Shown piece by piece: positions 36,078 through 45,923 of a stretch of 64,000 nucleotides of DNA. The translations under genes were made by a program, and so were the position numbers. Under the pieces are notes generated by a model. It did no database searches, had not been told where the DNA came from, and saw only the letters and a program-made list of their open reading frames with translations. Origin of the DNA: Pseudomonadota bacterium (GTDB taxonomy: Bacteria > Pseudomonadota > Alphaproteobacteria > Acetobacterales > Acetobacteraceae). Numbering within the stretch: position 1 is the first letter of the stretch; each line of letters starts with the position of its first letter. The stretch lies in contig JAJXWD010000008.1 of assembly GCA_021781835.1 (NCBI GenBank), forward strand, positions 1 to 64,000. Reading direction: 5' to 3'.

Positions 36078-38132
36078 TTAACCTGAATGGACGGTGGCGA
36101 TGGCGTCTCGCTGATCGAACAGGTTGAGCAGCAGGCGCACGGCCTGGCCGCGCGGGGTGGCGAGGGTGGGGTCGCGCTGGAGGAGCAGCACGGCATCCTG
36201 GCGGGCGGTGGCGAGCAGGGCTTCGTGTTTGGCGGGGTCGGCCAGACGGTAGCCGGGCAGGCCGGACTGGCGGGTGCCCAGATAATCGCCCGCGCCACGG
36301 AGCTTGTAATCCTCATCGGCGATGAGGAAGCCGTCATCGGTGTCGCGGAGCAGCGCGAGGCGGGCGCGGGCGGCCTTGCCGATGGCGGATTCGTGCAGCA
36401 GCAGGCAGAAGCTGGCCGCGTGGCCGCGCCCCACGCGCCCGCGCAGCTGGTGGAGCTGGGCGAGGCCGAAACGCTCGGCATGTTCGATGATCATGACATT
36501 GGCCTCGGGCACATCGACCCCCACCTCGATGATGGTGGTGGCGACCAGGAGCCTGGCTTCGCCCGAAGCAAAGGATTTGAGGGCGGCGTCGCGTTTTTCG
36601 GGCTCCATCTGGCCGTGGGCGAGCACGGCCTGGGCGCCGAAACGCTGGCGCAGATGGGCGAAGCGGGCCTCGGCGGCGGTGATGTCGAGGGCTTCTGACT
36701 CGTTGACCAGCGGGCACACCCAGTAAACCCGCCCGGATTTGGCGATGGCGCGCTCGACGGCCTGCTCGATCTTTTCAAGCTCGGCCAGCGCGTGCAGCGT
36801 GGTGGTGATGGCGGGCCGGCCCTTTGGCTTTTCGGTGATGCGGGAAATGTCCATCTCGGCCCAATGGGTGAGCAGCAGCGTGCGCGGGATGGGGGTGGCG
36901 GTCATGACCAGCAGGTCCGTGGCCTCGCCCTTTTGGCCCAGGGCCAGGCGTTGATCGACCCCGAAACGGTGCTGCTCGTCGATTACCGCCAGCGCGAGGT
37001 CTTTGAAGTCGACATGTTTTTGGAAAATGGCGTGGGTGCCGACCACCAGGGGGAAGGTGCCGTCGGCCAGGCCGGCGAGGAGTTTGCGCCGCGCCGCGCC
37101 CTGGATGGAGCCGGTGAGCAGCACCACCGGCACCGGCGAGAGGCGCTGGAAGGTGGCGAAATGCTGTTTGGCGAGGATTTCGGTGGGGGCGAGCAGGGCG
37201 GCCTGGGCGCCGGCCTCGACCGCGCGCAGGCAGGCCAGCAGCGCGACCAGGGTTTTGCCCGAGCCGACATCGCCCTGCAAAAGCCGCAACATGCGGTGGG
37301 GGGCGGCGAGGTCGGAATCGATTTCGGCCAGCGCCTGGAGCTGGCCGCTGGTGGGGGTGAACCCGAAACGCTGGAGCGCCGCGCCGCGCAGCCGGCCATC
37401 GCCCGTGAGGGAGCGCCCGGCCCGCTTGCGCCGGCGCCCGCGCACGATGGCGAAGCTGATCTGGCGGGCCAGCAGCTCATCATAAGCCAGGCGTTCGGTG
37501 GGTTTTGGGCCGGGTGGTTCGGCCGGGGCGTGGAGCGCGCGCAGCGCTTCGCCAAAGCCCGGCCAGTGGCGCTGTTTGAGCAGCGTGGGGTCGTGCCATT
37601 CGGGCAGGGCGGGCAGGCGGGCGAGCGCGCCCAGCGCGGCGCGGCGCATGGTGCGCGGCGTGATGCCGGCGGTGAGCGGCCAGATGGGCTCGATCCAGGG
37701 GAAGTCGGCCGGCTGGAGGGCGGATTGCACGTGATCGGGGTGGGACATGACCAGCGTGTCGCGGAAACGCTCGAGCTTGCCCGAGACGATGAGCCGCGCG
37801 CCCGGCGGGAATTGCGGGAGGCGGGCGGCGTTGAACAGCACGATTTCGGCGAAGCCGGTGGCATCGGCGATGATCACCCGGTGGGGCTGGGATTTGCGGG
37901 ACGGGGCTTCGATGCGCACCACCTCGACCTCCAGCGTGGCGATCTCGCCGGGCTGGGCCTCGGCGATTTTGGGGCGGTGGCGGCGGTCCTGCCAGTCGGT
38001 GGGGAGGTGAAACAGCACATCGCGCACCGAAGCGCCGCCGACCAGCCTGGCCATGAGCGGTGAAAGCCGGGGGCCAAGGCCCGGCAGGGTGGCAAGCGAT
38101 GCGCGCAGGGGAAGAAGGCTGTCTGAACTCAC
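36078..38132 (-). CDS. recG: ATP-dependent DNA helicase RecG
   Basis: RecG reverses stalled forks and processes branched recombination intermediates. The 684-aa protein has an N-terminal wedge/OB domain (about 60-160), helicase motif I LQGDVGSGKTLVALLA, motif II VIDEQHRFGVDQR (DEQH), motif III MTATPIPRTLLLT, and motif VI QLRGRVGRG, plus the C-terminal RecG part with GDYLGTRQSGLPGYRLAD. The GTG at 38132 gives the normal length; a frame open to 38408 lies antisense to sdhE. It diverges from sdhE across only 42 bp. Confidence 0.96.
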   Translation of the reverse strand: MSSDSLLPLRASLATLPGLGPRLSPLMARLVGGASVRDVLFHLPTDWQDRRHRPKIAEAQPGEIATLEVEVVRIEAPSRKSQPHRVIIADATGFAEIVLFNAARLPQFPPGARLIVSGKLERFRDTLVMSHPDHVQSALQPADFPWIEPIWPLTAGITPRTMRRAALGALARLPALPEWHDPTLLKQRHWPGFGEALRALHAPAEPPGPKPTERLAYDELLARQISFAIVRGRRRKRAGRSLTGDGRLRGAALQRFGFTPTSGQLQALAEIDSDLAAPHRMLRLLQGDVGSGKTLVALLACLRAVEAGAQAALLAPTEILAKQHFATFQRLSPVPVVLLTGSIQGAARRKLLAGLADGTFPLVVGTHAIFQKHVDFKDLALAVIDEQHRFGVDQRLALGQKGEATDLLVMTATPIPRTLLLTHWAEMDISRITEKPKGRPAITTTLHALAELEKIEQAVERAIAKSGRVYWVCPLVNESEALDITAAEARFAHLRQRFGAQAVLAHGQMEPEKRDAALKSFASGEARLLVATTIIEVGVDVPEANVMIIEHAERFGLAQLHQLRGRVGRGHAASFCLLLHESAIGKAARARLALLRDTDDGFLIADEDYKLRGAGDYLGTRQSGLPGYRLADPAKHEALLATARQDAVLLLQRDPTLATPRGQAVRLLLNLFDQRDAIATVHSG

Positions 38133-38174
38133 ATGCTGACTCTTGGCCAAACCCGGCCTATATCGCAACCCGCC

Positions 38175-38465
38175 ATGACCGATTTTACCCAAACGCCCCC
38201 GACCGAACTCGACGCCCGCCGCCGGCGCATCATCTTTCGTGCCCAGCATCGCGGCACGTTTGAAAATGATCTGCTGATCGGCGATTTCGTGAAGGCGAAC
38301 ATCGCCGCCATGACGCCCGCCGAGCTCGATGAGCTGGAGGCGGTGATGGAGTTTCCCGATGCCGAGCTGGCCGACTGGCTGACCGGACGCCGGGAAATTC
38401 CCGCCCATGCCGATGGGCCGATGCTGCGCCGGATCCGCGCAGCGGCGCTGAACCGCGCGACATGA
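38175..38465 (+). CDS. sdhE: FAD assembly factor SdhE
   Basis: This small helical protein assists covalent FAD attachment to the succinate dehydrogenase flavoprotein. The 96-aa sequence has RRRIIFRAQHRGTFENDLLI, containing the conserved RGxxE loop, and ELDELEAVMEFPDAELADWL. The ATG at 38175 has no Shine-Dalgarno; TATATC lies about 12 nt upstream, so the mRNA could be leaderless or nearly so. It is coupled to mfd by ATGA. Confidence 0.94.
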   Translation: MTDFTQTPPTELDARRRRIIFRAQHRGTFENDLLIGDFVKANIAAMTPAELDELEAVMEFPDAELADWLTGRREIPAHADGPMLRRIRAAALNRAT

Positions 38466-41400
38466 CCCCGGTTTACGGCGTTCCCGAAGGGCTGGATGCG
38501 CTGCTGCTGGCGCGGCGCTGCGCCGAGCATGGGGGGACGGTGCTGCACATCGCGCGCGACGATGCGCGCCTGGCCGTGCTGGCCGAGCAGATTGGGTTTT
38601 TTGCCCCCCAGACCGAGGTGGTCGCGTTTCCCGCCTGGGATTGCCTGCCTTATGACCGCGCCTCGCCCAATGGCGGGGTGATCGCCGAGCGAATCGCGGT
38701 GCTGGCCAAATTGCAGGCCGGGCCGGGCCGGGCGCGCATTGTGCTGACCACGGTGAACGCCGCGCTGCAAAAAGTGCCGCCGCGCCAGGTGCTGGCGGGC
38801 GCCGGGCTGGCGCTGGCGGCCGGCGAGGCCGTGGCGCTTGAGGATGTGGCGGCGTTTTTGGACGCGGATGGCTACCGGCGCACCGGCACGGTGATGGAGC
38901 CGGGCGAATATTCGCTGCGCGGCGGGATTTTGGACGTGTTTCCGGCCGGCGACGCGGCGCCGGTGCGCATCGATCTGTTTGGCGATGTGATCGAGAGCAT
39001 CAGGCGTTTCGATCCCGAGACCCAGCGCTCGGGCGAGACGGTGGCGAAGCTGGACTTTCATCCGGCCTCCGAGGTGGCGTTCGATGCCGCGTCGGTCGCG
39101 CGGTTTCGCACGCAGTGGCGCGAATTGTTCGGCGCCAAGGCGGTTGAGGACCCGCTTTATGTCTCGGTGAGCGCCGGGCACCGGCATCCGGGGTTTGAGC
39201 ATTACGGGCCGCTTTTCGCGCAGACCATGGAGACGCTGTTTGACTACGTGCCCAATGCCGCGCTCAGCCTGGATTACCAGGTGGGGCAGGCGGCGGGCGC
39301 GCGGCTGGAGCTGATCGCCGACCATTATGCCGAGCGCAAATTGCCGCCCAGGGCCGGGGAGCCGGCCTACCGGCCCTTGCCGCCGGGCATGCTCTATCTG
39401 GATGAGGAGGCGTGGGCGAAGTGCCTGAGCCTTGGCCCCTGCTTCGAGATGACCCCCTTTGCCCGCGCCGAGGGCACCGCGGCGGGGGTGGATTATGGCG
39501 GCCGCCCGGCGCCGATTTTGGCCGGCCAGGGCATTGCGGCCTTTGAAGCCTTTGCCGATTTGCGCGGCAAATGGGCCAAGACCGGGCGCACCCTGGTGGT
39601 GGCGGCTTGGAGCTTTGGCGCGCGGGAGCGGCTTTCGCTCATGCTCAAGGAGCGGGGCATTAAGGAGGTGCGCGCGGTGGCCTCGGCCGATGAGGCGCGC
39701 GCGCTGCCCCAGGGCACCGTGGCGCTGGCCGTGCTGCCGCTGGAGCGCGGCTTTGTCACCGACCGGATGGCGGTGGTGGCCGAGCAGGATTTGCTGGGCG
39801 CGCGTATTGCCCGCCCGCCCAAGCGGCGCAAGCGGGCGGACCAGTTTATCGCCGATGCCACCGAGATCGAGGCGGGCGATCTGGTGGTGCATCAAGACCA
39901 CGGCATTGGCCGCTATGAGGGGCTGGAGACGGTGACCGTGAACGGCGCCGCCCATGACTGCCTGAAACTGATTTACGACGGCGGCGACAAATTGTTTCTG
40001 CCGGTCGAGAATATCGAGCTGCTCTCGCGCTTTGGGCAGGAAACCGAGGGGGTTTCGCTCGATAAGCTGGGCGGCGCGAGCTGGCAGGCGCGCAAGGCCA
40101 AGGCCAAGAACCGAATCCAGGACATGGCCGCCGGGCTGATAAGGCTGGCCGCCGAGCGCCAGATGCGCGAAGCCGCGCTGCTGGCGCCCGAGGAAGGCTC
40201 GTTCGCGGAATTCTGCGCGCGCTTTCCCTATACCGAGACCGAGGACCAGGCGAAGGCGATTGCCGATGTGCTGGAGGATTTTGCCGCCGGCAAGCCGATG
40301 GACCGGCTGATTTGCGGCGATGTGGGGTTTGGCAAGACCGAGGTGGCGCTGCGCGCGGCCTTTGTGGCCGCCATGAGCGGCACGCAGGTGGCGGTGGTGG
40401 TGCCCACCACCTTGCTCGCCCGCCAGCATTACCGCGCCTTCATGGCCCGTTTCGAGGGGTTGCCGGTGAAGGTGGCGCAGCTCTCGCGGCTGGTGAGCGC
40501 CAAGGAGGCCGGCGCCGTGAAGGCCGCGCTGGCGGATGGCACGGTGAACATTGTGGTGGGCACCCACGCGCTGATGGCCCAAGGCGTGAGCTTTGCCGAG
40601 CTTGGGCTGCTGATTGTGGATGAGGAGCAGCATTTTGGCGTGAAGCACAAGGAGCGGCTGAAGGAGCTGAAGGCCGATGTGCATGTGCTCACCCTGACCG
40701 CCACGCCCATACCGCGCACGCTGCAACTGGCGCTGACGGGTGTGCGCGACCTCTCGCTCATCACCACCCCGCCGGTGGACCGGCTGGCGGTGCGCACCTT
40801 TATCATGCCGTTCGACAGCCTGGTGATCAAAGAGGCGATCGCGCGGGAGAAATTCCGGGGCGGGCAGATTTTTTGCGTGGTGCCGCGCATTGAGGATCTG
40901 GAGCCGGTGGCGGCGCGGCTGCGCGACATTGTGCCCGAGCTGCGCACCGTGATGGCCCATGGCAGGCTGGCGCCCAGCGAATTAGAGCGCGTGATGACCG
41001 AGTTTGGCGAGGGCAAATATGACGTGCTGCTGGCCACCAACATCATCGAATCGGGGCTGGATATGCCCGCCGTCAACACGCTCATTATTTACCGGGCGGA
41101 TATGTTTGGGCTGGCGGGGCTCTACCAGCTGCGCGGGCGCGTGGGGCGCGGCAAGCAGCGGGGCTATGCCTACATGACCTGGCCCGCCCACCAGCGCCTG
41201 AGCGCGGCGGCGGAGAAGCGGCTGGAGGTGATGCAGACGCTCGACCAGCTGGGCGCCGGGTTTACGCTGGCCTCGCACGATCTCGACATTCGCGGCGCGG
41301 GCAATCTGTTGGGCGATGAGCAGAGCGGGCATATTCGCGAGGTGGGCATAGAGCTTTACCAGCAGATGCTGCAAGACGCGGTGAATGAGATACGCGCGCA

Positions 41401-41887
41401 GGGGGCGCATAAAAAGGCCGCCGACCGGGACTGGACGCCTTCGATCAGCCTGGGGCTGCCGGTGCTGATTCCCGAGGCTTATGTGGCGGATTTGCCGGTG
41501 CGGCTGGGGCTTTACCGGCGCATCGGCACGCTCGAGTCGGATGCCGATTCGGAGGCGCTGGCCGCCGAGCTGGTGGACCGGTTTGGGGCGCTGCCGCCCG
41601 AGGTGGAAAATCTGCTGGCGGTGGTGGGGCTAAAGCGCGCCTGCCGGGTGGCCAATGTGGAAAAGATCGAGGCCGGGCCGAAGGGCATGGTGGTCTCGTT
41701 CCGCAAGCATGATTTCGCCAACCCCGCTGGGCTGATCCAGTGGATTGGCACCAAGGGCGGGCTGGTGAAGCTGCGCCCCGACCAGAAGCTGGTGGTGGTG
41801 CGCGAGATGGATGTGCCCGCGCGCATGAAATATGCCCAGGATGTGCTGAAAGCCCTGACCAGGCTGGCGCGGCAGGAAAAACCCTGA
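38462..41887 (+). CDS. mfd: Transcription-repair coupling factor
   Basis: Mfd removes RNA polymerase stalled at lesions and recruits UvrA. The 1141-aa protein has the UvrB-like N-terminal domains (GEYSLRGGILDVFPAG at about 143-158), the RNA-polymerase interaction domain with DLVVHQDHGIGRYEGLE, helicase motif I CGDVGFGKTEVALRAA, motif II VDEEQHFGVKHKERLK, LTATPIPRTLQLAL, and motif VI QLRGRVGRGKQRGYAY, then the C-terminal TRCF domain. All parts appear intact. It follows sdhE by a 4-nt overlap and touches the next gene at TGATG. Confidence 0.97.
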   Translation: MTPVYGVPEGLDALLLARRCAEHGGTVLHIARDDARLAVLAEQIGFFAPQTEVVAFPAWDCLPYDRASPNGGVIAERIAVLAKLQAGPGRARIVLTTVNAALQKVPPRQVLAGAGLALAAGEAVALEDVAAFLDADGYRRTGTVMEPGEYSLRGGILDVFPAGDAAPVRIDLFGDVIESIRRFDPETQRSGETVAKLDFHPASEVAFDAASVARFRTQWRELFGAKAVEDPLYVSVSAGHRHPGFEHYGPLFAQTMETLFDYVPNAALSLDYQVGQAAGARLELIADHYAERKLPPRAGEPAYRPLPPGMLYLDEEAWAKCLSLGPCFEMTPFARAEGTAAGVDYGGRPAPILAGQGIAAFEAFADLRGKWAKTGRTLVVAAWSFGARERLSLMLKERGIKEVRAVASADEARALPQGTVALAVLPLERGFVTDRMAVVAEQDLLGARIARPPKRRKRADQFIADATEIEAGDLVVHQDHGIGRYEGLETVTVNGAAHDCLKLIYDGGDKLFLPVENIELLSRFGQETEGVSLDKLGGASWQARKAKAKNRIQDMAAGLIRLAAERQMREAALLAPEEGSFAEFCARFPYTETEDQAKAIADVLEDFAAGKPMDRLICGDVGFGKTEVALRAAFVAAMSGTQVAVVVPTTLLARQHYRAFMARFEGLPVKVAQLSRLVSAKEAGAVKAALADGTVNIVVGTHALMAQGVSFAELGLLIVDEEQHFGVKHKERLKELKADVHVLTLTATPIPRTLQLALTGVRDLSLITTPPVDRLAVRTFIMPFDSLVIKEAIAREKFRGGQIFCVVPRIEDLEPVAARLRDIVPELRTVMAHGRLAPSELERVMTEFGEGKYDVLLATNIIESGLDMPAVNTLIIYRADMFGLAGLYQLRGRVGRGKQRGYAYMTWPAHQRLSAAAEKRLEVMQTLDQLGAGFTLASHDLDIRGAGNLLGDEQSGHIREVGIELYQQMLQDAVNEIRAQGAHKKAADRDWTPSISLGLPVLIPEAYVADLPVRLGLYRRIGTLESDADSEALAAELVDRFGALPPEVENLLAVVGLKRACRVANVEKIEAGPKGMVVSFRKHDFANPAGLIQWIGTKGGLVKLRPDQKLVVVREMDVPARMKYAQDVLKALTRLARQEKP

Positions 41888-42477
41888 TGCCCAAGGGCCG
41901 GCTGGAAGCGTTTACGGATGGGGTGATGGCGATCATCATCACCCTCATGGTGCTGGAGCTGCGCGAGCCGGCGGGCGGCGGGCTGCGCGACCTGCTGGCG
42001 CTGTGGCCGGTGCTGATTTCCTATGTGCTGAGCTTTGCTTATGTCGGCATTTACTGGAACAACCACCACCACATGTTTCAGGCCGTGAAGGTGGTGAGCG
42101 GGCGGGTGCTGTGGGCCAATCTGCACTTGCTGTTCTGGCTCTCGCTGCTGCCCTTTTGCGCCGGCTGGATCGCCCTGGATGGGCTGGCGCGCGGGCCGGT
42201 GGGGCTGTTTGGCTTTGATCTGCTGATGGCGGCGGCGGCGTATTTTTTGTTGCAGGGCGGGCTGATCCGCCAGCAGGGGCGCGAGGGGCTGCTGGCCCGC
42301 GCCGTGGGGGCGGATTGCAAGGGGCGGGTTTCCATGTGGCTTTATACCGCCGGCGTGGCGCTGGCGGCGGTGGGGTGGCCAAAATCCGCTTTTGGGTTGC
42401 TCTGGCTGCCGGCCCTGCTGTGGGTGGTGCCCGATGCGCGGATTGAGCGGGTGTTGGGTGAAAGAGAACGAGGGTGA
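41887..42477 (+). CDS. TMEM175 family potassium channel-like membrane protein
   Basis: The 196-aa protein begins RLEAFTDGVMAIIITLMVLEL, close to the R-x3-F-S-D-x-V-x-A-I signature of TMEM175/DUF1211 proteins, where bacterial members form tetrameric K+ channels. About six hydrophobic segments follow, including SYVLSFAYVGIYWNNHHHMF with the His/Trp region conserved in the family. Its ATG overlaps the mfd stop by 1 nt. Channel activity is inferred from the family alone. Confidence 0.85.
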   Translation: MPKGRLEAFTDGVMAIIITLMVLELREPAGGGLRDLLALWPVLISYVLSFAYVGIYWNNHHHMFQAVKVVSGRVLWANLHLLFWLSLLPFCAGWIALDGLARGPVGLFGFDLLMAAAAYFLLQGGLIRQQGREGLLARAVGADCKGRVSMWLYTAGVALAAVGWPKSAFGLLWLPALLWVVPDARIERVLGERERG

Positions 42478-42642
42478 AGCTGTAAACTGGCCCGGGATGA
42501 ATGGTGCTTAGCAGATATTGGCTTGGGAAAAATTGGCGGCTTGGCGTTCTATGGTGCAGAGTGTATCAGGCAGGTGAATGAAATAACGCGTCTTCTGTGG
42601 TGCCGGCCTTGGTCGAGAACGCGTAGGTAACAGGTGGTGATC

Positions 42643-43626
42643 ATGAAAATCGTTGCGATTACGCGGGCGTTGAACGAGGCCGATATTATTGAGGCTTTTG
42701 CCCGTCATACGGCGGCTTTTGTGCAGCATCATATCTTCATGGATAATGGCAGTTCGGATGGTACTGTCGAAATTCTGGCGGCGTTGAAACAGGAGGGGCT
42801 GCCGATTACGGTGTTTCAGAGCCGAGCCGTAACATTCAATGAAGGCAATGCGCTTACCTACATGTACAATGTGGCGATGCGCGAGCATGCGCCTGATTGG
42901 GTGTTTTGCCTTGATGCCGATGAGTTTATCGACGACCGGGCGCTTATTGGCGGAGCGCGTGCTTATCTCGAACAGTTGATGGGGGCTGTTCCGCCGGTCG
43001 AAGTTGTTAAAATACCGATGGTGAATTATTTCGCGACGTCGCAGGACGATCACGCGGAAGCCATTGTTCCTGTCAGGATCACCAAGCGCCGTCCTCCCTC
43101 AGACGCGCACAAGATCATCTTAAGGGGAGGATTGCCCGAGGCGGATATCGTCATTGAGCATGGATCTCATTGGGCTTGGCTACGGAGCCGTCAAATCAAT
43201 GGCGTTATGAATAACGATTTATGGCTTGCCCATTACTCCGAGCGGTCACCGTTTCAATATATCGCCAAATTTGTGCGCGGATGGAGCAAGGTTCTGGCCA
43301 GTGGTCAAGCTGAAGTGGGGCGCAAGACGGCGTATCATTACCATGATCCGTTTGATTTTTTGCGCGATAAGCCGGCTAACTTTTTGCGCAATCCGCGATT
43401 TATGGGGTTTAAGAATGAGGTGCCGGACCTGATTGACGACCCTGCGCGTTATTGTGGAGGCGCGTTGCGTTACACCGCCTCTGTTGACGAAGCGATGCGG
43501 GCGGTGCGGGCGTTGATGGGATATTTGGATGATTTGGCCACTCAGCACGGTAGGTTGATTGATGAGTTTCCCTTTGTGAAGGCTCAGGTGCAGGACTGGG
43601 AAAGTCAAATCAACAAGCTGTTCTGA
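42643..43626 (+). CDS. Family 2-like glycosyltransferase, lower GC than neighbours
   Basis: The 327-aa protein begins KIVAITRALNEADIIEAF, then MDNGSSDGTVEIL and FCLDADEFIDD (DxD-type metal site), the pattern of GT-A glycosyltransferases related to family 2. The later HYSERSPFQYIAKFVRGWSK segment is typical of a subgroup with a helical C-terminus. Two 60-nt samples (43201-43320) are 61/120 G+C, against 42/60 in a sample of mfd, so the gene looks acquired. The start could also be one of two GTG codons just upstream (42634, 42637). The acceptor (LPS, exopolysaccharide or protein) is unknown. Confidence 0.85.
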   Translation: MKIVAITRALNEADIIEAFARHTAAFVQHHIFMDNGSSDGTVEILAALKQEGLPITVFQSRAVTFNEGNALTYMYNVAMREHAPDWVFCLDADEFIDDRALIGGARAYLEQLMGAVPPVEVVKIPMVNYFATSQDDHAEAIVPVRITKRRPPSDAHKIILRGGLPEADIVIEHGSHWAWLRSRQINGVMNNDLWLAHYSERSPFQYIAKFVRGWSKVLASGQAEVGRKTAYHYHDPFDFLRDKPANFLRNPRFMGFKNEVPDLIDDPARYCGGALRYTASVDEAMRAVRALMGYLDDLATQHGRLIDEFPFVKAQVQDWESQINKLF

Positions 43627-43716
43627 CCTGTGGGGCTGGTTTGCGCGGCCATCTGTGAAAGGTGGAGGCGCCTGGGCAAGCAGCTGTTGCGGTAAAAATG
43701 TGATAGACGCCTTTGT

Positions 43717-44529
43717 ATGAAGAATGAAGAGACGCAGCGTTTCGGGGCCCTGGTTGAGGGGCTGGAAGTCTGTGAGGCCGATTATTTTGCCAACACCGCC
43801 GGGACCGCGCCGCCGGTGCGGGCTTATGTCATTTTTTTCTCGGCGCGGTCGGGCAGTACGTGGCTGACCTCGGTGCTCAGCGCCACTGAGCGGCTCGGGT
43901 TTCCAGATGAGTATCTGAACCCCGCTTTCATCCGCGAGGTCGCCGAATTTCTCAATGCCACCGAGCCGGGGCGGTTTTTGGAGGCGTTGCGCCGCCGCCG
44001 CCAGACGGAAAATGGCGTGTTTGGGATGGAAACCCGGGCGGTGGATGTTGGCCTGTTCGGCGAGGCGGCGTTTTTTGCGGCGTTTGGGCCGGAGACGGTG
44101 TTTTTTTATCTGTGGCGGGAAAATATCGTCGCCCAGGCGATCTCGCTTTACCGCGCGGTCGCCACGGGGCGCTACCACTCGACCGATGAGGCCGGCGCGG
44201 CCGCGCCAGACTATGATGACGAGGCCATTTTGGAGTGGATGGCGCATCTGGCGGAGCAGGAAAACGACAATCTGCGCATGCTCAGGCGCCATGGCCGGGC
44301 GTTTGAGGTGCTGCGCTATGAAACCATGGTGCGCGACCGGGAGGGGACGGTGGCCGGAATCGGGCGGGCCCTTGGGGTGTCGGCCGAGATTGGCGCGCGG
44401 CCCGAGCCTGGGGAGATGCGCAAGATTGGGGATGAGTGGAACGCGGCGGCGGAGCGGCGGCTGCGCGCGGAGCGGGGCGCGGAGATTGCCCGGATAGAGG
44501 CGGGGCGGCTGGCGCGGCTGGCCGGTTGA
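43717..44529 (+). CDS. Stf0-type sulfotransferase
   Basis: The 270-aa protein has the PAPS 5'-phosphosulfate loop in FFSARSGSTWLTSVLSA (about 41-57), then the substrate region FPDEYLNPAFIREV and a 3'-phosphate-site segment LWRENIVAQAISLYRAVATG, as in Stf0/NodH-like enzymes that sulfate sugars such as trehalose or lipid-linked glycans. It lies 90 bp after the glycosyltransferase on the same strand, which suggests a shared surface-glycan pathway. Sampled GC is intermediate (37/60 at 43921-43980). A hairpin follows. Confidence 0.87.
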   Translation: MKNEETQRFGALVEGLEVCEADYFANTAGTAPPVRAYVIFFSARSGSTWLTSVLSATERLGFPDEYLNPAFIREVAEFLNATEPGRFLEALRRRRQTENGVFGMETRAVDVGLFGEAAFFAAFGPETVFFYLWRENIVAQAISLYRAVATGRYHSTDEAGAAAPDYDDEAILEWMAHLAEQENDNLRMLRRHGRAFEVLRYETMVRDREGTVAGIGRALGVSAEIGARPEPGEMRKIGDEWNAAAERRLRAERGAEIARIEAGRLARLAG

Positions 44530-44535
44530 ACAGGC

Positions 44536-44561
44536 ACCGGCGGGGTTTTGGCCCCGCCGGT
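44536..44561. terminator. Hairpin between the sulfotransferase and icd genes
   Basis: A perfect 10-bp stem, ACCGGCGGGG with CCCCGCCGGT, has a 6-nt loop. It lies between convergent genes (7 bp after one, 7 bp before the other). A T-run is missing on both sides. Confidence 0.6.
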
Positions 44562-44568
44562 CTGGTGG

Positions 44569-45780
44569 TTACTTCATCGCCGCTTGCAGGTTGGCGTCGA
44601 TCTTGTCGAGGAAGTCCTGGGTGTTGAGCCAGGGGGCGTTTTTGTCGATCAGGCTGGCCAGGTCCTTGGTCATGTCGCCGGCTTCGACGGTCTCGATGCA
44701 CACGCGCTCGAGGGTCTCGGCGAAGTTGATGACATCGGGGGTGTTGTCGAACCGGCCGCGATAGACGAGGCCGCGGGTCCAGGCGAAGATCGAGGCGATC
44801 GGGTTGGTCGAGGTCTGGCGGCCCTTCTGGTGCTCGCGGTAATGGCGGGTCACGGTGCCGTGGGCGGCTTCCGACTCGACCACCGTGCCATCGGGGTTGA
44901 GCAGCACAGAGGTCATCAGCCCGAGCGAGCCAAAGCCCTGGGCCACGATGTCGGATTGCACATCGCCGTCATAGTTCTTGCAGGCCCAGACGTAGCCGCC
45001 GCTCCATTTGAGCGCGCAGGCGACCATGTCGTCGATCAGGCGGTGCTCGTAGGTGAGGTTGGCGGCGGCGAACTTGTCTTTGAACTCGGTCTGGAAGACG
45101 CGCTCGAACGTGTCCTTGAACACACCGTCATAGGCTTTGATGATGGTGTTCTTGGTCGAGAGATAGACCGGGTAGTTGCGCGCGAGGCCGTAATTGAAGC
45201 TGGCGCGGGCGAAACCCTCGATGGAGGCAACCGTGTTGTACATGCCCATGGCGACGCCCGCGCCCTGGAAATCATGCACATCCATCACCACCGGCTCGCC
45301 TTCGGTGGGGGTGTAGACCAGCTGGAGCTTGCCGGGGCCGGGCACTTTATAGTCGGTCGCGCGGTAAATATCGCCGAAGGCATGGCGGCCGACCACGATG
45401 GGCTGCGACCAGTGCGGAACCAGGCGGGGCACGTTGCGGCAGATGATCGGCTCGCGGAAAATGGTGCCGTCGAGGATGTTGCGGATGGTGCCGTTGGGGC
45501 TCTTCCACATCTTCTTCAGGCCGAACTCGGTGACGCGGGCTTCATCGGGGGTGATGGTCGCGCACTTCACGGCCACGCCATATTGCTTGGTGGCGTTGGC
45601 GGAGTCGATGGTGATCTGGTCGTTGGTTTCGTCGCGCTTCTGGATGCCGAGGTCATAATATTTGAGGTCGATATCGAGATAGGGCAGAATCAGCTTCTCT
45701 TTAATGAACCCCCAGATGATACGGGTCATCTCGTCGCCGTCCATCTCCACGACCGGGGTTTTGACTTTTATTTTTGCCAT
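44569..45780 (-). CDS. icd: NADP-dependent isocitrate dehydrogenase (homodimeric, eukaryote-like)
   Basis: It oxidises isocitrate to 2-oxoglutarate in the TCA cycle. The 403-aa sequence is of the subfamily II (mitochondrial-like) type: [71 protein letters not shown]-like (here [11 protein letters not shown]) and [12 protein letters not shown]. The E. coli-type phosphorylation site is not expected in this subfamily. The ATG at 45780 starts divergently from pyrE. Confidence 0.97.
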   Translation of the reverse strand: MAKIKVKTPVVEMDGDEMTRIIWGFIKEKLILPYLDIDLKYYDLGIQKRDETNDQITIDSANATKQYGVAVKCATITPDEARVTEFGLKKMWKSPNGTIRNILDGTIFREPIICRNVPRLVPHWSQPIVVGRHAFGDIYRATDYKVPGPGKLQLVYTPTEGEPVVMDVHDFQGAGVAMGMYNTVASIEGFARASFNYGLARNYPVYLSTKNTIIKAYDGVFKDTFERVFQTEFKDKFAAANLTYEHRLIDDMVACALKWSGGYVWACKNYDGDVQSDIVAQGFGSLGLMTSVLLNPDGTVVESEAAHGTVTRHYREHQKGRQTSTNPIASIFAWTRGLVYRGRFDNTPDVINFAETLERVCIETVEAGDMTKDLASLIDKNAPWLNTQDFLDKIDANLQAAMK

Positions 45781-45923
45781 TGGGTTCTCTCTCCAAAGAA
45801 TGGCCTCTCAATAACACCACGGCGCGGGCTGACAACCCTGCGCCGCCGTGCGCTGGTGCATTGAAGGGATGCGCGGGGGAGGCTAGGGAGAGGGGATTGC
45901 GTGTATTCAAGCGGAGTGTTGCC

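Noticed and set aside
38129-40960. A 943-codon open frame antisense to mfd (and similar long ones antisense to parC, guaB, yidC and the ABC permease)
   Set aside because: They are rich in His, Arg, Gly and Gln with no domain, lie opposite intact core genes, and are the expected by-product of high-GC third codon positions.
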